A DNA stretch of 20,700 nucleotides from an uncultured Hippea sp. GTDB taxonomy: Bacteria > Campylobacterota_A > Desulfurellia > JAADFJ01. Under the pieces are notes generated by a model. That model made no database searches, was not told the origin of the DNA, and was given only the letters and a program-made list of their open reading frames with translations. Location: positions 1-20,700 of the forward strand of contig CAJVZA010000031.1 of the NCBI GenBank assembly GCA_913009315.1, read 5' to 3'. The position numbers were made by a program, and so were the translations under genes. Within the stretch, counting starts at the first letter, position 1, and the number at the start of each line of letters is the position of its first letter. Positions 20,646-20,700 of this stretch are shown piece after piece.

Positions 20646-20700
20646 TGGAGCCGGCGGCTGGAATCGAACCAGTGACCTGCTGATTACGGATCAGCTGCTC
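20646..20700 (-). tRNA. tRNA-Thr(CGU), 3' part, cut by the window edge
   Basis: Fifty-five of about 76 nt are visible on the minus strand. The anticodon arm GCTGA-TCCGTAA-TCAGC has a perfect 5-bp stem and anticodon CGT (plus-strand 20686-20688), which reads the threonine codon ACG. The T arm is ACTGG-TTCGATT-CCAGC, with its outermost pair (A-C) mismatched. The acceptor 3' strand CGCCGGC is followed by discriminator T and an encoded CCA. The D arm and acceptor 5' strand lie beyond the right edge. Confidence 0.9.

Noticed and set aside
1-20700. CRISPR array
   Set aside because: No regularly spaced direct repeats were seen; the dispersed repeat has three copies many kilobases apart in mixed orientation.

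Overview
This is an AT-rich bacterial chromosome segment. Most genes lie on the minus strand, many overlap by 1-8 bp, and several have strong AGGAGG-type ribosome binding sites. Inner-membrane sensor proteins, two Sec signal peptides and a chemoreceptor with a periplasmic CxxCH (c-type haem) motif point to a motile Gram-negative, probably anaerobic organism. The small PurL, the LPGN/GGDDF-type GGDEF protein and the HDOD protein would suit Desulfobacterota or a neighbouring phylum. That placement is an inference and rests on no marker gene.

Layout from left to right. (1) 101-1243: a sigma-54 activator gene cut off inside its AAA+ domain, followed by about 500 bp rich in TTGCATTA motifs. (2) 9049 down to 1754: a tight six-gene minus-strand operon, purL > rimO > ROK kinase > PhnD-like binding protein > histidine kinase > NarL-type response regulator. 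The last three look like a three-part signalling system with no transporter partner. (3) 9050-9940: a non-coding stretch with a consensus-like promoter whose spacer holds a palindrome, a short ORF, and a 132-bp element with inverted ends. (4) 11624 down to 9941: a MarR regulator and an aldehyde dehydrogenase, with one matching palindrome in front of each gene. (5) 11.7-12.1 kb: an IS1182-like transposase remnant and a copy of a dispersed repeat. (6) 14340 down to 12203: a PIN-like fragment, a SIMPL/DUF541 periplasmic protein, two very short ORFs with strong ribosome binding sites, a secreted protein of distinctly higher GC, and a four-helix membrane protein. (7) 14519-16564, plus strand: a c-di-GMP-type operon of a 98-aa HD-GYP-N-terminus-like protein, an HDOD protein and a REC-GGDEF protein. 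(8) 19164 down to 16689: a chemoreceptor with a haem-binding periplasmic domain and a CheW protein with a zinc-binding CZB domain inserted in it. (9) 20157 down to 19268: a frameshifted folC pseudogene. (10) A second well-preserved copy of the dispersed repeat, then the 3' part of a tRNA-Thr(CGU) running off the right edge.

The most interesting points are the CheW-CZB-CheW protein next to a haem-type chemoreceptor, the PhnD-like/kinase/regulator trio in a purine and translation operon, the paired MarR operators, the chain of tiny coupled ORFs between the SIMPL protein and the secreted protein, and the dispersed repeat found beside broken genes. I found no clearly new defence or mobile system.
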